From the NCBI GenBank assembly GCA_023416585.1, contig JAEZHM010000075.1, positions 17,022-81,021 of the forward strand: a stretch of DNA of 64,000 nucleotides, in the 5' to 3' direction. The translations under genes and the position numbers were made by a program. The notes beneath the pieces are model-generated. The model saw only the letters and a list, made by a program, of their open reading frames with translations. It was not told the origin of the DNA and searched no databases. Of the stretch, positions 16,999-24,409 are shown one piece after another (within the stretch, counting starts at the first letter, position 1; the number at the start of each line of letters is the position of its first letter). Origin of the DNA: Bacillota bacterium. GTDB lineage: Bacteria > Bacillota > Clostridia > Christensenellales > Aristaeellaceae.

Positions 16999-18228
16999 TC
17001 AATGCTGTATATCAGTATCCTTTAGGGCATAGGCCATGCTGTAAGCAGGAACAGCAATAGCGGGAACAACCACATCGTCAGATGCAACGGCTATCGTGCC
17101 GCCATATTTCACTGAAACAGACGCTGCATGAACCGAACTCATCTCTTGGGAAAGCTGACCGCCTGCCATAACATAAGGCGCCACAAGCCTTAACCCCGTC
17201 TGCCCGGCCTCCAATACATTGCTGCTCATGACATACACCGCAGCCTCTGCTGCACTCATCTGCCTGGCATCATAGGCTTTTAAGGGTACGGCTGTTATCC
17301 AGATGGAGCTGGCCATAACGGTTGGCATAGTACCTGGCGATGTGGCAAACACGGCGGCTACGCAGACATATGCCGCCATCGCAGCCAACGCACCGGCGAT
17401 GGAGGATTTCTTCCCTGCCATGATGGAGCGGATACGCGTTTCCAGCGGGCTAACGCTTAAACACTCCATCAGCATGCCGGAAAACCGCTTACGTTCCTCC
17501 AGATCAAGAAGCGTCCGCGCATAGTTCGCACGTGCTTTGTGCCCGCATTTTTTTAGTACGCGGCGGTCGCAATCTAATTCCATATCCCGCCTGCACACGT
17601 CTGCCATGAGCCAGACCAGGGGATTGAACCAATGCAGGCATACTGCAAACAGTAAAACACGCTTTTTTAAAGCGTCCCGCCTCAGGATATGCCCGCATTC
17701 GTGGGCGATGACGAAATTCAGTTCCTGCTTGCCAAGCGTTAAGTGGCTTGGCAAAACGATCCTGGGCTTATTAATGCCGTAAGTCAGCGGGGTGGATATC
17801 CTGTCGGAAAAGTAAACGGCCACTTTGCGGGGCAGGCGCTGATCGATAAGCGCAGCTTTCAGCTCAGGTGTCATGGTCGCGGGCAGCGCTGTTTTCAGAA
17901 CACGCCTCTGCCTTATTCCCATCAGCAGGAAAAAGAACGCGCAAAGCGCCACGCCGCACAGCCAGACAAAAACCAGCGGTGGTATTGGTACAGTATTAAG
18001 CGTGGGCAGGGCCGGCGATGTCATGACAGTTGGCTGCACGGCCCCTCTCACAAGCCCCGCTATGCTCAGTACGGAGGGGATTTCCACGGGCACCAGCAGT
18101 CTGAGCAGCGCTGCAGCCCACATGGTGGAAAGAACGATTCCCGGCAGCCTGCCCCTTGAAAACATGCGCAGGAGCAGAATGCACAGTATCATGGCGCCGC
18201 CCATGAGGCTCATTTCCAGGAAACTCAT
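16999..18228 (-). CDS. BlaR1/MecR1-type M56 membrane metallopeptidase lacking a beta-lactam sensor domain
   Basis: 409 residues. N-terminal membrane segments (about 8-60 and 85-105) precede an M56 peptidase domain with zinc motif HECGH (in NFVIAHECGHILRRDA) and the downstream ELDCDRRVL helix that supplies a further ligand in this family. A last hydrophobic segment (about 275-295) is followed by only about 110 residues, too short for the penicillin-binding sensor domain of BlaR1. Its ATG overlaps the blaI-like stop (ATGA), so the two are translationally coupled. In the family, signal sensing activates the peptidase and leads to loss of the BlaI repressor; the signal here is unknown. Confidence 0.87.
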   Translation of the reverse strand: MSFLEMSLMGGAMILCILLLRMFSRGRLPGIVLSTMWAAALLRLLVPVEIPSVLSIAGLVRGAVQPTVMTSPALPTLNTVPIPPLVFVWLCGVALCAFFFLLMGIRQRRVLKTALPATMTPELKAALIDQRLPRKVAVYFSDRISTPLTYGINKPRIVLPSHLTLGKQELNFVIAHECGHILRRDALKKRVLLFAVCLHWFNPLVWLMADVCRRDMELDCDRRVLKKCGHKARANYARTLLDLEERKRFSGMLMECLSVSPLETRIRSIMAGKKSSIAGALAAMAAYVCVAAVFATSPGTMPTVMASSIWITAVPLKAYDARQMSAAEAAVYVMSSNVLEAGQTGLRLVAPYVMAGGQLSQEMSSVHAASVSVKYGGTIAVASDDVVVPAIAVPAYSMAYALKDTDIQH

Positions 18229-18587
18229 TCGTCCAGCTCCTCTATCATTAGGCGCAGCCGCGCGATCTCATCAGGCTTCAGCTTCTTCCCGCCCACCATG
18301 GCCGCAAACATCTGCTCGGTGGAACCGGAAAACATTCTGTTCTTTAGTTCCTCCGCCTCTTTGCGCTGCACTTCTTCCCTGCCGATCAGCGAATGGCATA
18401 TGAAATTGGGCTCGCTGCGGCGAATAGCGCCCTTTTCAATGCACTTTTTGATCACGGTATAGGTGGTGTTGCGGTTCCAGCCGATGTCCGCCGCCAAAAC
18501 TTTGGCGATCTGACCAGCCGGCTGGTCCCCCGCCTGCCACAACACCTCCATTACCTTCAGTTCCGATTCAAACAGCTTGATTTCCAT
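18225..18587 (-). CDS. BlaI/MecI-family winged-helix repressor
   Basis: About 120 residues from ATG 18587, chosen because AAGGA lies seven bases upstream and homologues begin near this point; ATG 18605 would add six residues but has no ribosome site. The family pattern is clear: LFESELKVMEVLWQAGDQPA, then the recognition helix region WNRNTTYTVIKKCIEKGAI, and a C-terminal helix for dimerisation. Paired with the M56 peptidase downstream. A 19-base sequence around the -10 of its own promoter is 14/19 identical to one in the promoter of the second propeller/solute-binding gene, which suggests autoregulation and control of that gene. Confidence 0.92.
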   Translation of the reverse strand: MEIKLFESELKVMEVLWQAGDQPAGQIAKVLAADIGWNRNTTYTVIKKCIEKGAIRRSEPNFICHSLIGREEVQRKEAEELKNRMFSGSTEQMFAAMVGGKKLKPDEIARLRLMIEELDE

Positions 18588-18629
18588 GAAGCATTCCTTC
18601 TTCATTAACGATTGTTTTAGGGCAAGGGT

Positions 18630-18658
18630 ATACTATCACAATCGTCATTCACTGTCAA
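18630..18658 (-). promoter_or_regulatory. Predicted blaI-like promoter with putative BlaI operator
   Basis: On the minus strand, TTGACA (18653-18658), 17 bases, TAGTAT (18630-18635). The stretch 18630-18648 matches 14 of 19 positions with 21016-21034 in the other BlaI-linked promoter, an expected repressor site location. Confidence 0.75.
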
Positions 18659-18674
18659 GAATTGGATAGTTTTC

Positions 18675-20969
18675 CTATTTCCCTTCCCTGTATATCATTT
18701 GCAGCTTCTGTTCCAGGGCTTTTAGCAAATCCCTGGTGTTCAGCTGTCCCGCCGTGTAACGGCCCATCAGGGCGGCCATGGACTGATCCTGGGCTAAAAG
18801 CGTCAGGGGGTTGATATTGTTTACTATTAAAAAGTTTGCCCGCTCCCTGTAGGCGTCAAGGTCTTCCTGGCTTACCTGCCATTTGATGCTTTCCAGGAAA
18901 GACAATTGCTCTTGCACAGACTTAAGCGATTCCTCCAGTTCCTTTTTCTTGTCATCCGGAGCCGTTTCCAATTGTGCTTTGATATCGCTGATTTCTTTTT
19001 CCTGCTGCGCCTTACGCCTTTCGTATAAGGGGCTTATAACCGGTTCATTGTAACTTAACGACATGGCCGCACGGCTTGCCTTGGAACGCGCAGTGGCAAA
19101 GTGCTCCAGGTATGCTATAGCCAGGTCTTGGTTGGGCGAATAGGGATTGACGACATAAACGGTAAGGGCAGCAGGAACAACGGGATCAAGCCCGTCATCC
19201 AGGGAAAGGGGCAGAGACACAAAATCGTTCATCATTGAGCCGTACTCACTGAGCACCGCTTCCTGATACATAGTGAACAGTGCTGTGGCAGGTTGGTCCG
19301 CAGCACCCACTGTGGTCACCGAATACGTTATGGCACCTGCCATCGCCTGCTGTACATCCTTTGTTTTCAGGGCGTTAAAGTCCGCCGCTTCCAAGGCGGA
19401 CAGCAGCTTTTGCATCAAAGGCGTATCAAAGGTCAAGTCTTCGCCCAGCTTCTGGTAATAGGCGCTGTAGTATTGTATCAGGATGCCCATGAACATTTGC
19501 TTGGAATCACCGTACAAATCATCCACGAACAAAGCAAGAGAAGGGTGATCCACGCCGTAATCCGCATCCCAGTTGGAAATAAAGTCCAAAAGCTCCGGAA
19601 AGGTATGGGGCAGATCGTCTTCTGTCAAATTAAGCTCCGACAAGGCCTTCTTGCTGTAACCCAGCGTTTGCCCAGACAGGTTTACCGGGAACGCCGCCAG
19701 GTCCTCACCCCTTACCAGCTCATTTTGCAAAAACGGATACATTTCACGAACCATGTCCTTCAGCACACCGCTGCCCGATAGGGAGGCAGTATACCCCTTT
19801 TCGATCAGTGAATGATAGTCCAGTTCATCAATCTTGAAACTGTACAGATCGCTCAAACCTGCGGCCATGTCCTGCATAAGCATTTCGGCACTGCTAAAGG
19901 GCGTGTTTTTCAGCACCACGGGAATATCGGGGCGCTTTACAGCAAACTCTTTATAGCTATACTCCGAAGCGTTCTGTATGCGCAGCGCCCTTGGAATGCC
20001 CTCGCCTTTTGCAATACCGCGCACCGACACCTGCTCCCCGTTCAGCGCGTACAGGCTGTTCGGCAGCAAAAGCGCCCTGCTGTATGTAATGCCCTGATAG
20101 ACGGAGGGAGCGTAGCCCGCCAGACGGCAGGAAGCCAATTGGTCCACGGCGTAGATCTCTCCAGTGCTGAAGAAGGCTGCAATATCGGTATTTGCATCGT
20201 ATGCGAGGCCTTCCGCCACAGAAACGGGAAGCTCGATCCCTTTTGTGACTTCGCCGGTGGTTAAGTCCAATACGTTCAGCCACAGTTTGGCCGCACGTGC
20301 CATGGAGTCCTGTTCCGAGGCATATTGCATGACCAGCGCTTTGCCATTCTTATATGGAGCAAAGCCGGCCACCAGGGAAGCTTCATACTTAATGAATCCG
20401 CCATCCGAAAGATTGAAGCGGAGCAACTCGTTTGCGGATGTGCCCATGCCAACTTTGAGCATGTACAGGTATCCATCCGCCACGGCAACATCCGATACCA
20501 TGTTAGGAAAGCTGAAGCCGCCCTGATTTTGTACCATGGCGTCCCACTTAAGGGATTGGGTTTTGGTTAGCAGCACTTTTCCATCCGCTGTTTCCATCAG
20601 GTATATACTGCCATCTTCGACATCAAGGCCGTACAGCTTACCTTCCTGCGTAAACAACTGATCAATCAGGCTGCCGACGCTCTTAATCATTACGCCGCCC
20701 CCAGCGACGGATACACCCGTTTTCCCGTTTTGTTGGGCCGGATCTTCCGGCATCGTGCCCAGCAGGGATGGCTCCTTATCGCCCGGCCGCCAGGTATACA
20801 GGCCGGTGTTTGACAAAAGGTATAGGGTATCCCCCATCGCCGCCATGGAAACGAATCCGCCATCTTCACCAGGCAGGGCCAGGGTCGCGTCGCTAGGGGC
20901 TGCCTGCGCCGAGCATAGCAGCGATACGAAAAGAAGAAGCGCCAACATGCCAACTGCGATCTTTTTCAT
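18675..20969 (-). CDS. Secreted beta-propeller/extracellular solute-binding fusion protein (copy 2)
   Basis: About 764 residues from ATG 20969 (GAGGAGGAAACC upstream). It has the same design as copy 1 at 14528: signal peptide KKIAVGMLALLLFVSLLCSAQAA, repeated propeller-like strands (GDTLYLLSNTGLYTWRPGD, EGKLYGLDVEDGSIYL, DGYLYMLKVG), a solute-binding-like second half (LMQKLLSALEAADFNALKT region), and a charged coiled-coil segment near 675-715. The Cys in the signal peptide is not in a lipobox. It is not directly next to permease genes but lies upstream of the BlaI/BlaR1 pair, with a promoter of its own. It may deliver ligand to the same permeases or act as a sensor; both are inference. Confidence 0.73.
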   Translation of the reverse strand: MKKIAVGMLALLLFVSLLCSAQAAPSDATLALPGEDGGFVSMAAMGDTLYLLSNTGLYTWRPGDKEPSLLGTMPEDPAQQNGKTGVSVAGGGVMIKSVGSLIDQLFTQEGKLYGLDVEDGSIYLMETADGKVLLTKTQSLKWDAMVQNQGGFSFPNMVSDVAVADGYLYMLKVGMGTSANELLRFNLSDGGFIKYEASLVAGFAPYKNGKALVMQYASEQDSMARAAKLWLNVLDLTTGEVTKGIELPVSVAEGLAYDANTDIAAFFSTGEIYAVDQLASCRLAGYAPSVYQGITYSRALLLPNSLYALNGEQVSVRGIAKGEGIPRALRIQNASEYSYKEFAVKRPDIPVVLKNTPFSSAEMLMQDMAAGLSDLYSFKIDELDYHSLIEKGYTASLSGSGVLKDMVREMYPFLQNELVRGEDLAAFPVNLSGQTLGYSKKALSELNLTEDDLPHTFPELLDFISNWDADYGVDHPSLALFVDDLYGDSKQMFMGILIQYYSAYYQKLGEDLTFDTPLMQKLLSALEAADFNALKTKDVQQAMAGAITYSVTTVGAADQPATALFTMYQEAVLSEYGSMMNDFVSLPLSLDDGLDPVVPAALTVYVVNPYSPNQDLAIAYLEHFATARSKASRAAMSLSYNEPVISPLYERRKAQQEKEISDIKAQLETAPDDKKKELEESLKSVQEQLSFLESIKWQVSQEDLDAYRERANFLIVNNINPLTLLAQDQSMAALMGRYTAGQLNTRDLLKALEQKLQMIYREGK

Positions 20970-21015
20970 GGTTTCCTCCTCGATGTGACTATTTAAATAG
21001 TCTGATTTCACGGTT

Positions 21016-21045
21016 ATACTACTACGGTAGTCATCCTGCTGTCAA
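21016..21045 (-). promoter_or_regulatory. Predicted promoter of propeller/solute-binding gene 2 with palindromic operator
   Basis: On the minus strand TTGACA (21040-21045), 18 bases, TAGTAT (21016-21021). A perfect dyad ACTAC-G-GTAGT at 21021-21031 lies next to the -10, resembling dyads bound by BlaI/CopY-type repressors. Confidence 0.72.
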
Positions 21046-21101
21046 CGCATCGCTCCCAGTGTTCACGGTTTGTTTACCAATCGTCCACAACTTTTAGGAG
21101 A

Positions 21102-21146
21102 CATAAATAAACCCGGGAAGGCAATACCATCCCGGATTTATTTATG
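21102..21146. terminator. Terminator hairpin after acetyltransferase gene
   Basis: Perfect 17-bp stem cataaataaacccggga (21102-21118) with its complement at 21130-21146, loop 11 bases. It lies just downstream of the minus-strand GNAT gene; A/T-rich outer stem suits an intrinsic terminator. Confidence 0.75.
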
Positions 21147-21162
21147 CAAAAGGGGGCTTTGC

Positions 21163-21693
21163 TTAAGTTGTGGTAAGCTTTTTCGATAAATACAACACCA
21201 AATCGTCGTCATTTGAGCATTCCGCGTAAGGCATCAACGGATGGTCCATGTACCATACGCCTGTTCCGTCGGGAATATATCCCCTCTTCACATACATCCG
21301 CTGGGCCGTTCCGTAACCCGCGTGAAGCCCTGCGCCCAGGGACACTGTACCGGTGATAGCGGAGGCTTCCCGTTCCGCCGCATCCATCAAAAGGCTTCCG
21401 ATGCCCTGCCTTTGGAATTTCATCAGCACATTGAAATCGCTTATTTCGGGGATTCCCTTTCCCGCAAACGGTCCGGTCTCAGCCGTTTTCTTAAGCGTCA
21501 CAAAGCCTGCGAATGATTCTGCAAAGAAAGCCGCAAACACAAGCCGCTTTCCTACACGCTGCTGGCTTAAGTAGGAGGCAAATAATCCGGCAGGCTTATT
21601 CCACCCCTGCAGACGAAAGCCTTCCACCGCCAGGGGAATATCATCGTCCTCCATGGCTCGGATCAAAACAGATTCGTCCTGGTAATATACCAT
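21163..21693 (-). CDS. GNAT-family N-acetyltransferase
   Basis: 176 residues with the GNAT acetyl-CoA binding pattern: FNVLMKFQRQGIGSLLMDAAEREA (motif A, R/Q-x-x-G-x-G/S) and the following VSLGAGLHAGYGTAQRMYVKRGYIPDGTGVWY, typical of motif B and the Y/F at the active site. Transfers an acetyl group to an amine; the substrate cannot be inferred. Monocistronic, ending at a strong terminator. Upstream lies the phosphoglucomutase gene on the same strand, 33 bases away, so read-through is possible. Confidence 0.87.
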   Translation of the reverse strand: MVYYQDESVLIRAMEDDDIPLAVEGFRLQGWNKPAGLFASYLSQQRVGKRLVFAAFFAESFAGFVTLKKTAETGPFAGKGIPEISDFNVLMKFQRQGIGSLLMDAAEREASAITGTVSLGAGLHAGYGTAQRMYVKRGYIPDGTGVWYMDHPLMPYAECSNDDDLVLYLSKKLTTT

Positions 21694-21726
21694 GCATCCT
21701 CCTGCCGCAGCCTGTGATATACATCA

Positions 21727-23394
21727 TCAGGCCAACCATGATGGAATTTGGCGTACCATTGCTTCCATCCATTGTACGGCTTCTGCCTCATTATTCTTCC
21801 GCACAGAAAGATATACCTTCACCTTTGGCTCCGTCCCGGAAGGCCTTACGATGGCCTTGCATCCATCCGCGTTTCCATAGGACAGCACGTCGCTTTGCGG
21901 CAGCCCTTCAAGCCCAGGCAAATAATCTTTGATGATGGTGATGGGTGATTCCCCCAGGAGTTTGGGCGGATCGCTCCTGAGCCGCTGCATTGTCTCCTCC
22001 ATCACCCGCATGGGCTGCGCACCCTGTATGTCAAAATTCAGCAGCCTGTTTACCATGATGCCATAGGTTTCATACATCCTGCGCACCTTATTAAGCAGTG
22101 TCAATCCTTCTGCTGCACAGGCTTGCGCCATTTCCGCCACCAGCATAGCGGCCATCACGCCATCCTTGTCCCTTACATGGGTGCCGTAAAGGTACCCGCA
22201 GCTCTCCTCGAAGCCAAAAATAAACCGGCTCTCCTCCCCATTTTGATGAAGGCGGCCTATGGCTTCGCCGATATACTTGAAGCCCGTGAGCACCTCCTGA
22301 ACCTGAACGCCATATGCTTTTGCAATCTCAAAAGCCAGATCGGAGGTCACAATGGTTTTGATCAAGATACCGTCCTTGGGCAGTATACCGGCCGCCTTGC
22401 GGGACCGCAAAATATGCTCCAGCAATAGAAGGCCGACCTCGTTCCCCGTGAGGATACGGTATTCTCCATTATCATCCTGAACAGCCACGCCTACCCGGTC
22501 ACAGTCCGGATCGGTGGCGATGAGCAAATCAGCCTTCTCCCGGCGAGCCGTTTCAAGGCCCAGGGCCAACGCCTCAGGAAGCTCCGGATTAGGCTTTGGG
22601 CAGGTGGGAAAATGCCCGTCCGGCACACACTGGGCGGCCACCTCAATGCACTTTACACCCTCCATCCGGTTTAGTACGCTGCGTACGGGCATAAGGCCCG
22701 TGCCATGAAGTGGCGTATAAACCAATTTGACAGGATGGGCTGAAGAGCCGTTCCTTAAGGCAAGCGTTCTTTCGATAAACGTATCGGTCACGTCTGTCGG
22801 AACATCCATCCAAAGTCCCGCCGCTCTGGCCTTATCTTCCTTAAGCCATGCGAGGCTTTCATAAGTGACCTTCTCAATAGCCTTGGTGATGTTTGCTGCC
22901 GCCTCATCCGTAATCTGGCAGCCGTCATTGCCATATACCTTGTAACCGTTGTATTCTTTAGGGTTATGACTGGCGGTGATCACAATGCCCGCATCGCAGC
23001 GAAGTTCCCGCACCGCAAAGGAGAGCATGGGTGTGGGCATCAGTCTGTCATACACATAAGCCCGAAGGCCGTTAACCCCCAGTACCCCAGCGGCCACAGC
23101 CGCAAACTCTTCGGAACCAATCCTGGAGTCATAAGCGATGGCTACGCTGCGGGCGTTTTGTGTCTGCAAATAATCCGCCAGCCCCTGTGTCGCTCTGGCT
23201 ACCGTATATCGGTTCATGCGGTTGGTACCAGCACCCAGAACTCCGCGAAGCCCACCCGTACCAAAGGAAAGTTCCCGGCCAAAGCGGCTCAGCGCCTCCT
23301 GCGCATTAGAACAGGCGGTTCGTACCTCTAATTGCGTATCTTTATCAAAACGGGGATGAGTACTCCAAAGCGATATACTTTCCTGCATTTCCAT
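21727..23394 (-). CDS. pgcA: Alpha-D-phosphohexomutase (phosphoglucomutase/phosphomannomutase)
   Basis: Interconverts hexose 1- and 6-phosphates, feeding nucleotide-sugar synthesis. The 555-residue protein has all four family landmarks: phosphoserine loop GIVITASHNPKEYNGYKVYG, Mg2+ loop ATDPDCDRVGVAV, sugar-binding loop GFEESCGYLYGTHVRDKDG, and phosphate loop RPSGTEPKVKVYLSV. The N-terminus (LSFGTGGLRGVLGAGTNRMNRYTVARATQG) matches the long bacterial PGM/PgcA group rather than GlmM. The gene symbol is given by similarity of type, since glucose versus mannose preference is not decidable here. Confidence 0.92.
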   Translation of the reverse strand: MEMQESISLWSTHPRFDKDTQLEVRTACSNAQEALSRFGRELSFGTGGLRGVLGAGTNRMNRYTVARATQGLADYLQTQNARSVAIAYDSRIGSEEFAAVAAGVLGVNGLRAYVYDRLMPTPMLSFAVRELRCDAGIVITASHNPKEYNGYKVYGNDGCQITDEAAANITKAIEKVTYESLAWLKEDKARAAGLWMDVPTDVTDTFIERTLALRNGSSAHPVKLVYTPLHGTGLMPVRSVLNRMEGVKCIEVAAQCVPDGHFPTCPKPNPELPEALALGLETARREKADLLIATDPDCDRVGVAVQDDNGEYRILTGNEVGLLLLEHILRSRKAAGILPKDGILIKTIVTSDLAFEIAKAYGVQVQEVLTGFKYIGEAIGRLHQNGEESRFIFGFEESCGYLYGTHVRDKDGVMAAMLVAEMAQACAAEGLTLLNKVRRMYETYGIMVNRLLNFDIQGAQPMRVMEETMQRLRSDPPKLLGESPITIIKDYLPGLEGLPQSDVLSYGNADGCKAIVRPSGTEPKVKVYLSVRKNNEAEAVQWMEAMVRQIPSWLA

Positions 23395-23538
23395 GCCTAC
23401 AATTTCCTTCCGTATAACTTCATCCGGCTGTTGCCTTTATAACATAAACAGGGTTCAATTGCAATCCCGAAAGGGAATACGAACACAAGAAGCGAATAGA
23501 GGAACAGACCGCCGGCCCGGCAAAAAAGGAGAACCGCT

Positions 23539-24357
23539 ATGACTTACACTACAGAAGAAATTCTGGACCGCCTCGTATCCCATATCGCCAGCCTGCCCAT
23601 GGTACAGTCTGTGGGACTCTCTGGCTGCAAATCGCCACTGCCTAAAATGGGCGAGGGTGACATCGATCTGTTCATCTATTGCGATAATATTCCTACACTC
23701 ACGCAGCGGCAAGCTGTTCTTGATGCCTTTTCCGGCATGATAGAAGACATTAAAACAAACGTGATCCAGGGTGGCCGCTGGGGATTTGGCGATTTTGCGC
23801 TGCTGAACGGCGTGGAAACATGGCTGATGCATTTCACGTTGGAGGAAACGCTTGCGGATGTGGAATCTATCTTAAGCGGCGAACAGCCGGGCAAGCTGGA
23901 CAACTACTATTACCCTGTGGGACGCCTGGCCATGCTGCAAAACATGACCGTGCTGTTTGACAGAAGCGGATTTATACCCGGTCTGAAGAACCGCCTTAAC
24001 GTATACCCCCCAAAGCTTCAGGAAACGTTGACCGCCTATCATTTAGGCAAGCTCCTTGATACGGAGGATCTAAACCGCGCCGTCACCCGGCGGGACACGC
24101 TTTTCTATCATTTCGCGCTGGACATTGCGCTGGACCACTTTTTGCAGGCGCTGTTTGCCATGAACAGCACCTATTTCCCCAGCAGGAAGCGTACTTTGGA
24201 GTACCTGAACAAGTTCGCCGTGCAGCCCAAAGGCTGCGCTTTAAGGCTTATTGAGGTTCTCCGCCTTGGCGGCGACAGCGAAACGGTTCCCCAATCCTTC
24301 TCCCTTTTTCAAAGCCTCACGGATGAACTGATGAAGCTGACAGCTGGTACAATTTAA
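23539..24357 (+). CDS. Nucleotidyltransferase-fold protein (DUF4037-like)
   Basis: 272 residues. The N-terminal half shows a polymerase-beta-type nucleotidyltransferase signature: SVGLSGCKSPLPKMGEGDIDLFIYC, where D-I-D supplies metal-binding acids, and WGFGDFALLNGVETWLMHF contributes a further strand. The C-terminal half is helical (TAYHLGKLLDTEDLNRAV, FYHFALDIALDHFLQALFAMN), as in DUF4037 and aminoglycoside nucleotidyltransferase-like proteins. Could modify a small molecule or RNA; substrate unknown. Divergent from the phosphoglucomutase gene, with AAAGGAG before the ATG, and ends at a strong terminator. Confidence 0.72.
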   Translation: MTYTTEEILDRLVSHIASLPMVQSVGLSGCKSPLPKMGEGDIDLFIYCDNIPTLTQRQAVLDAFSGMIEDIKTNVIQGGRWGFGDFALLNGVETWLMHFTLEETLADVESILSGEQPGKLDNYYYPVGRLAMLQNMTVLFDRSGFIPGLKNRLNVYPPKLQETLTAYHLGKLLDTEDLNRAVTRRDTLFYHFALDIALDHFLQALFAMNSTYFPSRKRTLEYLNKFAVQPKGCALRLIEVLRLGGDSETVPQSFSLFQSLTDELMKLTAGTI

Positions 24358-24371
24358 TACCAAAAACATAA

Positions 24372-24408
24372 AAAGCGGGCTGCGTTTGAAATCTGCAGCC
24401 CGCTTTAA
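24372..24408. terminator. Terminator between nucleotidyltransferase and GH2 genes
   Basis: Perfect 12-bp stem aaagcgggctgc (24372-24383) with gcagcccgcttt (24395-24406). Convergent genes flank it, so it may act in both directions. Confidence 0.85.
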
Positions 24409-24409
24409 C

